Below are positions 56,472 through 64,000 of a stretch of 64,000 bases of DNA, in pieces; position 1 is the stretch's first letter; every line of letters begins with the position of its first letter. Source of the DNA: Pseudomonas coleopterorum (GTDB lineage: Bacteria > Pseudomonadota > Gammaproteobacteria > Pseudomonadales > Pseudomonadaceae); NCBI RefSeq assembly GCF_900105555.1, contig NZ_FNTZ01000001.1, forward strand, positions 806,001 to 870,000, read 5' to 3'. The notes under the pieces are model-generated. The model saw only the letters and a list, made by a program, of their open reading frames with translations. It was not told the DNA's origin and did no database searches. A program made the translations under genes and the position numbers.

Positions 56472-57443
56472 TTACACCAGGAACTGCTCGGCGTAGTGAC
56501 ACGCCACCTGCCGCGTATCCACCGGCCGGAACGCCGGTACTTCGGTGCTGCAGCGCTCGGTGGCGTACGGGCAGCGCTTGTGGAACGCACAGCCCGACGG
56601 CGGATTCAGCGGGTTGGGCAACTCGCCGACGATCTTGATCTTGGGCTTGAGCGGGTCCGGCTTGATGGTCGGCGTGGCCGACAGCAGGGCCTGGGTGTAG
56701 GGGTGCAGAGGACGGGTGTAGATGTCTTCCTTGGGCCCCATTTCCGCCGGCCTGCCCAGGTACATCACCAGCACCTGGTCGGCCACATGACGCACCACGG
56801 CCAGGTTGTGGGAGATGAACACGTACGCCGTGTTGAATTCCTGCTGCAAGTCCATGAACAGGTTAAGCACCTGCGCCTGGATCGACACGTCGAGGGCCGA
56901 GGTGGGTTCGTCGGCGACCAGCACTTTGGGCTGCAACATCATGGCGCGGGCCAGGGCGATGCGCTGGCGCTGGCCACCGGAGAACATGTGCGGGTAGCGC
57001 TGGTAGTGTTCAGGGCGCAGGCCGACCTGCTGCATCATCGCCTGGACCTTCTCGCGGCGCTCGGCCTTGCTCAGGGAGGTGTTGATCAGCAGCGGCTCGC
57101 CGAGTTGGTCGCCGATCTTCTGCCGAGGGTTGAGCGAAGCGTAGGGGCTCTGGAACACCATCTGCACGTCCTTGCGCAGTTGCTTGCGCTCGGCCTTGCT
57201 GGCGCCTGCCACTTCCTGGCCGGCGATCTGCAGCGAACCGGAGGAGGGTTCTTCGATCAGGGTCAGCGCGCGGGCCAGGGTCGACTTGCCGCAGCCCGAT
57301 TCACCGACCACGGCGAGGGTCTTGCCGGCTTCCAGCTCGAAGGATACGCCATTGAGGGCACGCACCACGGCATGGGGCTTGAAGAGCCCGCGCGAAACGT
57401 CGTAATGACGGGTAAGGTCGCGGGCGGTCAGTACGACGCTCAT
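56472..57443 (-). CDS. dppF: Dipeptide ABC transporter ATP-binding protein DppF
   Basis: A 323-residue ATPase. Walker A GESGCGKST, signature FSGGQRQRIALARAMM, Walker B VLVADEPTSALD and H-loop FISHNLAVV are present. The C-terminal oligopeptide-transporter extension (CAFHKRCPYATERC) has the cysteines that bind an Fe-S cluster in DppF-type proteins. Its ATG shares one base with the dppD stop (TGATG), so translation is coupled. It is the last gene of the operon. Confidence 0.95.
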   Translation of the reverse strand: MSVVLTARDLTRHYDVSRGLFKPHAVVRALNGVSFELEAGKTLAVVGESGCGKSTLARALTLIEEPSSGSLQIAGQEVAGASKAERKQLRKDVQMVFQSPYASLNPRQKIGDQLGEPLLINTSLSKAERREKVQAMMQQVGLRPEHYQRYPHMFSGGQRQRIALARAMMLQPKVLVADEPTSALDVSIQAQVLNLFMDLQQEFNTAYVFISHNLAVVRHVADQVLVMYLGRPAEMGPKEDIYTRPLHPYTQALLSATPTIKPDPLKPKIKIVGELPNPLNPPSGCAFHKRCPYATERCSTEVPAFRPVDTRQVACHYAEQFLV

Positions 57444-58411
57444 CACGCCACCTCCTGATTGAGTGGGTAGAAACAACGCGCCAGGCTCTGGGCTTTGGGG
57501 TCCAGGGCCGGGCGTTCGGTGCGACAGTTTTCCCGCACGTACGGGCAGCGCGGCGACAGCAGGCAGCCCTGCGGACGGTCGTAGCGGCCGGGGACGATGC
57601 CAGGCAGGGTGGCCAGGCGCTCGGCGCCTTCGCTGTGCTCCGGGATAGCCATTAGCAACGCTTCGCTGTAGGGGTGCGCGGGAATGTCGAACAATTGCGG
57701 CACATGGCCCACTTCCACTGCCTGACCGGCGTACATCACGCACACGCGCTGGGCGGTTTCGGCCACCACGGCCAGGTCGTGGGTGATCAGGATCAGACCC
57801 ATGTTCTGCTCTTGTTGCAGGCTGAGCAGCAACTCCATGATCTGCGCCTGGATGGTCACGTCCAGTGCGGTGGTCGGTTCGTCGGCGATCAGCAGCTTGG
57901 GCTCACCGGCAATCGCCATGGCGATCGCGACGCGTTGGCTCATGCCCCCGGACAGCTGATGCGGATAGGCATCCAAGCGGCTTTCGGCTGCCGGGATTTC
58001 CACTTTCTTGAGCAATTCCAGAGCACGCTGGCGCGCGGCCTTGCCGGACATGCCCAGGTGCTGGCGCAGGACTTCCTCGATCTGGAAACCCACGGTGTAG
58101 CTGGGGTTAAGCGCAGTCATCGGGTCCTGGAAAATCATCGCCAGGTCCTTGCCGACCACCTTGCGCCGTTGCCGGGCGTTGAGCTTGAGCATGTCGTGGC
58201 CGTCGAAGACCAGCGAGTCGGCGGTGACGATGCCGGGTGCATCGATCAGGCCCATCAGGGCCATCATGGTCACCGATTTGCCCGAGCCCGATTCGCCGAC
58301 GATGGCCAGCACTTCGCCCTTGTCCACGCTCAGGTCCAGCCCGTCCACGACCGGTACGGCCTTGGCATCGCCGAAACGTACGTTCAGGTTGTTGATATTC
58401 AAAAGTGACAT
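57443..58411 (-). CDS. dppD: Dipeptide ABC transporter ATP-binding protein DppD
   Basis: A 322-residue partner ATPase. Walker [11 protein letters not shown], signature [15 protein letters not shown], Walker [13 protein letters not shown] and ITHDLAVV are visible, as is the C-terminal [14 protein letters not shown] segment. The ATG at 58411 ([17 protein letters not shown]) has GAGGAG upstream and is preferred over an ATG 15 codons earlier, which lies inside the dppC tail. Confidence 0.95.
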   Translation of the reverse strand: MSLLNINNLNVRFGDAKAVPVVDGLDLSVDKGEVLAIVGESGSGKSVTMMALMGLIDAPGIVTADSLVFDGHDMLKLNARQRRKVVGKDLAMIFQDPMTALNPSYTVGFQIEEVLRQHLGMSGKAARQRALELLKKVEIPAAESRLDAYPHQLSGGMSQRVAIAMAIAGEPKLLIADEPTTALDVTIQAQIMELLLSLQQEQNMGLILITHDLAVVAETAQRVCVMYAGQAVEVGHVPQLFDIPAHPYSEALLMAIPEHSEGAERLATLPGIVPGRYDRPQGCLLSPRCPYVRENCRTERPALDPKAQSLARCFYPLNQEVA

Positions 58412-58421
58412 GATCGGCTCC

Positions 58422-59333
58422 TCAGGCGGCGTTCTTGAGTTTGGGGTCCAGCGCATCGCGCAGCCCGTCGCCCATCAGGTTGATTGCCAGCACGCTGAGC
58501 AGAATGGTCAGGCCCGGCAGGCTCACCACCCACCAGGCGCGTTCGATGTAGTCACGCGCTGAAGCCAGCATGGTGCCCCATTCCGGCGTTGGCGGTTGTA
58601 CGCCCAGGCCCAGGAAGCCCAGGGCGGCGGCATCGAGAATCGCCGAGGAAAAGCTCAAGGTGGCCTGCACGATCAGTGGCGCCATGCAGTTGGGCAGCAC
58701 GGTGATGAACATCAGGCGCGGCAGCGTAGCCCCGGCCAGGCGCGCGGCGGTCACGTAGTCACGGTTCAGTTCGCCCATCACCGCAGCGCGGGTCAGGCGT
58801 ACGTAGGAGGGCAGCGAGACCACGGCAATGGCGATCACGGTGTTGATCAGGCCAGGGCCGAGGATGGCGACGATCGCCACGGCCAGCAGCAGCGATGGCA
58901 GCGCCAGCATGACGTCCATCAGGCGCATGATCGACGGCCCGAGAATGCGCGGGAAGAATCCGGCCAGCAGGCCCATCAGAATGCCGGGGATCAGCGACAT
59001 CACCACCGACGACAGGCCGATCAGGAGCGACAGCCGCGAGCCCTGGATCAGGCGCGAAAGCAGATCACGGCCCAGCTCGTCGGTGCCCAGGATGAATTGC
59101 CACTGGCCGCCTTCCAGCCATACCGGCGGGGTGAGGAGGAAGTCACGGTACTGCTCGCTGGGGTTGTGCGGGGCCACCCACGGCGCGAACAGCGCGCAGA
59201 AGACGATGATCAGCATGAACACCAGGCCCGCCACGGCGCCCTTGTTCTTGGCGAATGCCTGCCAGAATTCCTTGTACGGGGAGGGGTAGAGCAGGCTCTG
59301 ATCCACTGCGACCGTTTCGATTTTCGTAGTCAT
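58422..59333 (-). CDS. dppC: Dipeptide ABC transporter permease DppC
   Basis: A 303-residue inner-membrane permease. An N-terminal OppC-type segment with one helix is followed by the permease domain, with the coupling loop [20 protein letters not shown] and the ending [18 protein letters not shown], which is standard for DppC/OppC. It pairs with DppB, whose gene ends 10 bp upstream. Confidence 0.95.
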   Translation of the reverse strand: MTTKIETVAVDQSLLYPSPYKEFWQAFAKNKGAVAGLVFMLIIVFCALFAPWVAPHNPSEQYRDFLLTPPVWLEGGQWQFILGTDELGRDLLSRLIQGSRLSLLIGLSSVVMSLIPGILMGLLAGFFPRILGPSIMRLMDVMLALPSLLLAVAIVAILGPGLINTVIAIAVVSLPSYVRLTRAAVMGELNRDYVTAARLAGATLPRLMFITVLPNCMAPLIVQATLSFSSAILDAAALGFLGLGVQPPTPEWGTMLASARDYIERAWWVVSLPGLTILLSVLAINLMGDGLRDALDPKLKNAA

Positions 59334-59343
59334 GGATAGGGTC

Positions 59344-60354
59344 TCAACGCTGATGACGGATGCGTGGGTTGGCCAGGCCGTAGAGGATATCCACCACGAA
59401 GTTGACCAGGATCACCAGGCAGGCGATCAACAGGATGCCGTTCTGCACGACAGGGTAGTCACGGGCGCCGATGGCCTCGATCAGCCACTTGCCGATGCCC
59501 GGCCACGAGAAGATGGTTTCGGTCAGGACCGCACCGGCCAGCAAGGTGCCGACCTGCAGGCCGAACACCGTGAGCACCGGAATCAGCGCGTTGCGCAGAC
59601 CGTGCACGAACACCACGCGAGTCGGCGACAGGCCCTTGGCGCGGGCAGTGCGCACGTAGTCCTCGCGCAGCACTTCGAGCATCGAGGAACGGGTCATGCG
59701 GGCGATCACCGCCAGCGGAATGGTGCCCAGCACGATGGCGGGCAGAATCAGGTGCTGCAGGGCGTCCAACCAGGCGCCTTCGTCTTCGCTGAACAACGTG
59801 TCGATGAGCATGAAACCGGTTTTCGGCTGGATGTCGTAGAGCAGGTCGATGCGCCCCGACACTGGCGTCCAGCCCAGGGTCACGGAGAAGAACATGATCA
59901 GGATCAGGCCCCACCAGAAGATGGGCATGGAATAGCCGGCCAGGGAAATGCCCATGACCCCATGGTCGAACAGTGATCCTCGCTTGAGCGCGGCGATCAC
60001 CCCCGCCAGCAGGCCGAGCACGCCGGCGAAGATCAGCGCGGCGATGGACAGCTCCAGCGTGGCCGGAAACAGCGCAGTGAACTCGGTCCAGACGCTCTCG
60101 CGCGTACGCAGCGACTCACCCAGGTTGCCCTGGGCGAGATTGCCGATGTAATCCAGGTACTGAGCATACAGGGGCTTGTTCAGACCCAGGCGTTCCATCG
60201 CCTGTGCGTGCATTTCGGGGTCGACCCGACGCTCGCCCATCATCACTTCGACAGGGTCACCGGGAATCAGGCGTATCAACGCGAAGGTCAATAGCGTGAT
60301 GCCGAAGAAAGTGGGGATCAGCAATCCCACACGTCGGGCAATAAAACTAAACAT
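59344..60354 (-). CDS. dppB: Dipeptide ABC transporter permease DppB
   Basis: A 336-residue inner-membrane permease with the OppB/DppB opening FIARRVGLLIPTFFGITLLT. The coupling loop DYVRTARAKGLSPTRVVFVH and the C-terminal VVDILYGLANPRIRHQ are present, with about six helices. It lies 76 bp after dppA. Confidence 0.95.
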   Translation of the reverse strand: MFSFIARRVGLLIPTFFGITLLTFALIRLIPGDPVEVMMGERRVDPEMHAQAMERLGLNKPLYAQYLDYIGNLAQGNLGESLRTRESVWTEFTALFPATLELSIAALIFAGVLGLLAGVIAALKRGSLFDHGVMGISLAGYSMPIFWWGLILIMFFSVTLGWTPVSGRIDLLYDIQPKTGFMLIDTLFSEDEGAWLDALQHLILPAIVLGTIPLAVIARMTRSSMLEVLREDYVRTARAKGLSPTRVVFVHGLRNALIPVLTVFGLQVGTLLAGAVLTETIFSWPGIGKWLIEAIGARDYPVVQNGILLIACLVILVNFVVDILYGLANPRIRHQR

Positions 60355-60430
60355 CGTGCGTAGTACCTCATCAGCCGGTTAGGCAAGCCGCGCATCCGCC
60401 CGGGTGGGCGCCGATACGCGGCGTCTTTTT

Positions 60431-62029
60431 CTACTTCACCTGGGTGGTGGCGAAGTTGTTATTGGTCATCGGGCTTATGTGGAAGCCTTCGACGTTCTTG
60501 CGCATGGCCGAGAACACACGTGGATACGCCAGGCTCAACCAAGGTTGCTCTTTGAGAAAAATGACCTGCGCCTGTTCGTAGAACGCCGCGCGCGCTGCCG
60601 GTTCAGTGGCTTCGCGGGCCTGGCTGACCAGGGCGTCGAATTCCTTGTTGCACCAGCGCGCGGCGTTTTCGCCGTTCTTCGCTGCTTCGCAGGTAAGGTT
60701 CGGGCTGAGGAAGTTGTCCGGGTCGCCGTTGTCGCCGGCCCAACCGTAGAAAGCCAGGTCATGTTCGCCCAGTTTCAGGCGCTTGATCAACTCGCCCCAT
60801 TCCAGCACGCGGATATCCAGCTTGATGCCAACCTTGGCCAGGTCGGCCTGCAACAGTTGCGCTGCGAGGCTGGAGTTGGGGTTGGTCGGGCTGCTGCCGT
60901 TGCGCGCGAAGATGGTGAACGAGGTGCCTTCCGGAACGCCGGCTTCCTTGAGCAGGGCGCGGGCCTTGTCCGGATCGTAGGGCAGGTCTTTGAGGCTGTG
61001 GTTGTAGCCCAGCAGCGTGGTCGGGTAGGGCCCCACGCCCGGTGTCGCGTTTCCCTCGCCGAACAGGGTTCGAACGAAGGTCTGCTTGTCGAAGGCCATC
61101 TGGATGGCCTGGCGCACGCGTACGTCGCTCAGGTATTTGTGGGTGGTGTTGATGGCCACGTAGCTGGTCATCAAGGCATCCATTTCGGCGATCTTGAGCT
61201 GAGGATCGGCCTTGATGCCGGGTACGTCGTCCGGCTTGGGATAGACCGCCACCTGGCATTCGTTGGCACGCAGCTTCTGCGCCCGCACGTTGTTGTCCAC
61301 GGTGATGGCGAAAATCAGGGGGTCGGCCGGTGGCTTGCCCTTGTAGTAATCGGGGTTGGCCTTGAAGCGAACCTGGGCGTCCTTGCTGTAGCGCACGAAC
61401 ACGAACGGCCCGGTGCCGATCGGCTTGCTGTTCAAGTCGGCGGTCTTGCCGGCCTTGAGCAACTGGTCGGCGTATTCGGCTGAGTAGATCGAGGTGAAGG
61501 GCATCGCCATGTCGCGCAGGAACGGCGCTTCGGGGCGCTTGAGCACGAAACGCACGGTCATGTCGTCGAGCTTGTCGATGCTCTGGATCAGATCACCCAT
61601 GGCCATCGATTCGAAATAGGGATAGCCCATGGTCGACTTGTCATGCCAGGGATGCTTGGCGTCGAACTGGCGCATGAAGCTCCACAGCACGTCGTCGGCA
61701 TTCAGGGTGCGGGTCGGCTTGAAGTACTCCGTGGTGTGGAACTTCACGCCTTCGCGCAAGTGGAACGTATAGATCTTGCCGTCTTCACTGATGTCCCAGC
61801 TCTTGGCCAGTCCTGGCTGGATGTCGGTGGTGCCCGGCGTGAAGTCGACCAGGCGGTTGAGCACCGTCTCGGCCGAGGCATCGCTCGTGACCGCGCCGGT
61901 GTATTGAACGATATCGAAACCTTCGGGGCTGGCTTCGGTGCAGACCACCAGCGGTTTGGCACTGGCGCCCAAGGTCAGGCCGAGCAGGGCGGCTGCCACG
62001 GCAGCCTTCAGAGATAGCGTTTTCATCAT
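60431..62029 (-). CDS. dppA: Periplasmic dipeptide-binding protein (DppA family)
   Basis: A 532-residue family-5 binding protein with a Sec signal (about residues 1-24, ending GASA). The mature protein shows VVCTEASPEGFDIVQYTGA, then YTFHLREGVKFHTTEYFKP, WAGDNGDPDNFLSPNLTC and CNKEFDALVSQAREATEP, all typical of DppA. Two ATG codons stand in tandem at the start; either may be used. It is one of at least two such proteins in this locus (see the truncated copy at 63641). Confidence 0.94.
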   Translation of the reverse strand: MMKTLSLKAAVAAALLGLTLGASAKPLVVCTEASPEGFDIVQYTGAVTSDASAETVLNRLVDFTPGTTDIQPGLAKSWDISEDGKIYTFHLREGVKFHTTEYFKPTRTLNADDVLWSFMRQFDAKHPWHDKSTMGYPYFESMAMGDLIQSIDKLDDMTVRFVLKRPEAPFLRDMAMPFTSIYSAEYADQLLKAGKTADLNSKPIGTGPFVFVRYSKDAQVRFKANPDYYKGKPPADPLIFAITVDNNVRAQKLRANECQVAVYPKPDDVPGIKADPQLKIAEMDALMTSYVAINTTHKYLSDVRVRQAIQMAFDKQTFVRTLFGEGNATPGVGPYPTTLLGYNHSLKDLPYDPDKARALLKEAGVPEGTSFTIFARNGSSPTNPNSSLAAQLLQADLAKVGIKLDIRVLEWGELIKRLKLGEHDLAFYGWAGDNGDPDNFLSPNLTCEAAKNGENAARWCNKEFDALVSQAREATEPAARAAFYEQAQVIFLKEQPWLSLAYPRVFSAMRKNVEGFHISPMTNNNFATTQVK

Positions 62030-62056
62030 TGCCCTCGCAATCGCACGTAAGCGTAG

Positions 62057-62091
62057 CCGCTGCCCGGGATTCGTCGAACCCCGGGCAGCGG
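62057..62091. repeat. 12-bp hairpin between opdP and dppA
   Basis: CCGCTGCCCGGG (62057-62068) and CCCGGGCAGCGG (62080-62091) pair perfectly around an 11-nt loop. There is no T-run, so it may protect or process the message and set different amounts of porin and binding protein. Confidence 0.65.
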
Positions 62092-62098
62092 TTGCCGA

Positions 62099-63478
62099 TC
62101 AAAGAATCTGGAACGGAATGGTGGTGACGATGCGCAGCTCGTTGAGGCTGCCATCGACCTGATTGGCGCTGGCGCGGTGGGCACTGTAGGTCGCGCGGAT
62201 GGTGCTGGCCTTCAACGGCCCGCCCTGCACGGCATACGAGGTGCCGAAGCCGTACTCGTAATGCTTCTCGCCGTCCTGGGCCTGGATGCCATCATAGCCG
62301 CCGCCCTTGTAGTGCGTGCCATCGATACCCCAGCCGCGCGCGGTGTAGACGCTGAACTTGAGGCCGGGTACGCCATAGCCGGCCATGTCCAGCCCGTAAC
62401 CGATCTGGAACGATTTTTCGTTCGGGCCGTTGTAGTCGGAAAACAGCGAGTTGGCCAGGAAAATGGCGTTGGTCTCGTGCAGGTAGTCGAAGTATTCGTT
62501 GCCGTTCACTTCCTGGAAGGCCAGGGTCAGGCTGTGCGCCTTGTGCGTGGCGGTCAACGACAGGCTGTAGGTGTCGTTGTCGATGGCGCCCATTTTCGAG
62601 CTGCCGGCATCCTTGGTCTTGTAGTAGTTGAAACCGGTGGTCAGGCCCAGCACCGAGGCATCGCCCAGTTCATGGGAGGCACCGAAGTAGTACTGGTTCC
62701 ACACATCCTTGACGTTGGACGCGTACAGGCTGGTGGTCAGGCTTTTCAGCGGCTGGTAGTTGAGGCCGAAGATGTTGACCTGGTCGGTGGTGGTGCCGTC
62801 GCCGTACTCGGTCCTGAACTTGCTCAGGCTCTGTTCGGTTCGCGGCGAGACGCGGCTGAACGTGCCCAGGTCGAAGTCGAGGTTGTCGAACTCGGCGCTG
62901 TGCAGGCTGACACCCTCGAAGCTGGAGGGCAGGGCACGGTTGCCGATGAAGGCCAGTACCGGCGTGTTCATCGATTGGCGCCCGGCGGTCAGCACGGTGT
63001 TGGACACCCGCGCCTTGAGGTTGGCCAGGCCCGCCTTGGTCCACTGGTCGACCACGTCGCCATCGTGATCGGTCAGTGTGCGGTTCCCCCCGCCGGCCAC
63101 GCGACCTTTGCCCTGCTCCAGCGCCACGGTGTTGTAGGCCGCCACTTCGGTACTGAACCCCACGGTGCCCTGAGTGAAGCCCGAGGTGTAGTTGACGATG
63201 GTGCCCTGAACCCAGGTGTCGCGGCTGCCGGTGCGTTCGGTCACGCCATCGCCCTTGTTGATGCCCCAGGTCAGGCCACGCTTGCCCTTCTCCTTGGCGA
63301 ACCAGTTGCGGGTCGAGCCGGTCAGGCTCGAGTCCTCGATGAAGCCCTTGGCCTCATCCTGTGCGCTGCTGGTCTTGACGGTAAGCGGGATGAACGCCTG
63401 GCTGGCTTCATCGGCCAGGACCAGGGGGGCGAACCCGCTCAACGACAAGGTGAAGACTGCTCTCTTGGTAATTTTCAA
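62099..63478 (-). CDS. opdP: OprD-family outer membrane porin (OpdP-like)
   Basis: A 459-residue outer-membrane protein: signal peptide (residues 1-22, ending LADE), the OprD opening GFIEDSSLTGSTRNWFAKEK, and a beta-barrel finishing in RIVTTIPFQIL. Placed between two dipeptide-binding proteins and ahead of dppBCDF, it matches the P. aeruginosa locus where OpdP passes dipeptides such as glycine-glutamate. The start codon is TTG at 63478, with AAGGAG 6 bp upstream, a less efficient start than in its neighbours. Confidence 0.9.
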   Translation of the reverse strand: MKITKRAVFTLSLSGFAPLVLADEASQAFIPLTVKTSSAQDEAKGFIEDSSLTGSTRNWFAKEKGKRGLTWGINKGDGVTERTGSRDTWVQGTIVNYTSGFTQGTVGFSTEVAAYNTVALEQGKGRVAGGGNRTLTDHDGDVVDQWTKAGLANLKARVSNTVLTAGRQSMNTPVLAFIGNRALPSSFEGVSLHSAEFDNLDFDLGTFSRVSPRTEQSLSKFRTEYGDGTTTDQVNIFGLNYQPLKSLTTSLYASNVKDVWNQYYFGASHELGDASVLGLTTGFNYYKTKDAGSSKMGAIDNDTYSLSLTATHKAHSLTLAFQEVNGNEYFDYLHETNAIFLANSLFSDYNGPNEKSFQIGYGLDMAGYGVPGLKFSVYTARGWGIDGTHYKGGGYDGIQAQDGEKHYEYGFGTSYAVQGGPLKASTIRATYSAHRASANQVDGSLNELRIVTTIPFQIL

Positions 63479-63559
63479 CTGAAGCTCCTTACTTTTTTAG
63501 TTTTATGGCCGCGTCTTCTAGTGCGGCTGATGGCCAGTCCATGGCCCGTGATGACAGTT

Positions 63560-63571
63560 GCAAACGTTTGC
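63560..63571. promoter_or_regulatory. GCAAACGTTTGC palindrome upstream of opdP
   Basis: A perfect 12-bp palindrome with a central CG, 82 bp upstream of the opdP start codon. The form is typical of LacI/PurR-family operators. Which regulator binds it, if any, is unknown. Confidence 0.5.
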
Positions 63572-63586
63572 TTGCTCTTTTTTGCC

Positions 63587-63626
63587 AAAAGCTCCCCAAG
63601 CCCATGGCACGGTCATGGGTGTGGGG
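63587..63626 (-). terminator. Terminator after the upstream dipeptide-binding protein gene
   Basis: On the minus strand a 13-nt arm (63626-63614) pairs with 63606-63594 over 11-12 positions around a 7-nt loop and is followed by AG and TTTT. It separates the truncated dppA-like gene from opdP within the locus. Confidence 0.75.
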
Positions 63627-63640
63627 AAGGCCTGGTTTAT

Positions 63641-64000
63641 CTAGTCGCGCAGACTCACGCCGCCAAAGTCGTTACGCCCGAACGGGCTGACCTTGAAACC
63701 TTCAACCTTGGCGCTGACCGGCTGGTTGACGGTGGAGTGGGCGATCGGGGTGATCGGCACCTGTTGCTTGAGCAACTGCTGGGCCTGACGATAGAGCACG
63801 CTGCGCTCTTCGCGGTCGGTGACGCGCTTGGCTTGCTGGACCAGCTTGTCGTAGTCCTGGTTGCACCACATCGAGTAGTTGTTGCTGCCGATGGCGTCGC
63901 AGCTGTACAGCGTGCCCAGCCAGTTGTCCGGGTCGCCGTTGTCGCCGGTCCAGCCAATCAGCGAGACGTCGTGTTCGCCGCGTTTGGTGCGGTCCAGGTA
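63641..64000 (-). CDS. Dipeptide-binding protein, second copy (5' part outside the window)
   Basis: The C-terminal 119 residues of a family-5 periplasmic binding protein. The visible part reads WTGDNGDPDNWLGTLYSCDA, then MWCNQDYDKLVQQAKRVTD and ends FKVSPFGRNDFGGVSLRD. It is clearly related to, but different from, the DppA at 60431. By analogy with P. aeruginosa it would be the dppA1/A2-type paralogue upstream of opdP. The start lies beyond position 64000. Confidence 0.93.
   Translation of the reverse strand, partial: YLDRTKRGEHDVSLIGWTGDNGDPDNWLGTLYSCDAIGSNNYSMWCNQDYDKLVQQAKRVTDREERSVLYRQAQQLLKQQVPITPIAHSTVNQPVSAKVEGFKVSPFGRNDFGGVSLRD

Overview
The window is one continuous piece of a Pseudomonas chromosome, most like the P. 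putida group. The evidence is the high GC content, near-complete coding on both strands, and the housekeeping blocks: cyoABCDE, queA-tgt-yajC-secDF, suhB-trmJ-cysE-iscRSUA-hscBA-fdx-iscX, ndk-rlmN-pilW-rodZ-ispG-hisS-yfgM-bamB-der, leuA, xseA and the dpp/opdP dipeptide locus. REP-type palindromes of the pseudomonad kind and a tRNA-Leu(CAA) fit this. I see no insertion sequence, prophage or CRISPR array. The species cannot be fixed from sequence reading alone.

Layout. 1-4609: cytochrome bo3 ubiquinol oxidase operon (cyoA cut by the window edge), closed by a terminator and a REP palindrome. 4814-14830: accessory single genes, namely an AlaC-type aminotransferase, a DJ-1/PfpI protein, an orphan ModA-like binding protein, a methyltransferase, a LysR regulator divergent from a 2-oxoglutarate dioxygenase plus LysE exporter, a PhoD phosphatase with a candidate Pho box, an MFS carrier and a second LysE exporter. 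15093-21426: tRNA-Leu, queosine enzymes (queA, tgt) and the Sec accessory proteins yajC-secD-secF, then a glycine-zipper envelope protein.

21411-30683: a LysR regulator divergent from eight same-strand genes: a fused ABC permease/ATPase, a phytanoyl-CoA-dioxygenase-like enzyme, a family-3 binding protein, a class II aldolase/adducin-like protein, a flavin monooxygenase-like protein, RidA, DUF1028 and an ArgE-like M20 deacetylase. I recognise no described pathway with this gene set. It reads as uptake and oxidative breakdown of an amino-acid-like, probably N-acylated or amide-containing compound, and it is the best candidate here for an undescribed system. Two matching T-N11-A palindromes exactly 300 bp apart in the divergent intergenic region are its likely operators.

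30711-50396: core genes, including the complete Fe-S assembly operon behind an array of 25-bp palindromes (IscR autoregulation), the pilW-rodZ-ispG-hisS-yfgM-bamB-der block, and an aminotransferase/omega-amidase pair. 50468-54773: leuA with a leucine-rich candidate leader peptide, an M23 peptidase and xseA. 54897-56471: dimethylsulfone monooxygenase sfnG with a candidate sigma-54 promoter and an upstream palindrome at enhancer distance. 56472-64000: dppFDCBA, an OprD-family porin (opdP-like) and a second, truncated dipeptide-binding protein, all on the minus strand.
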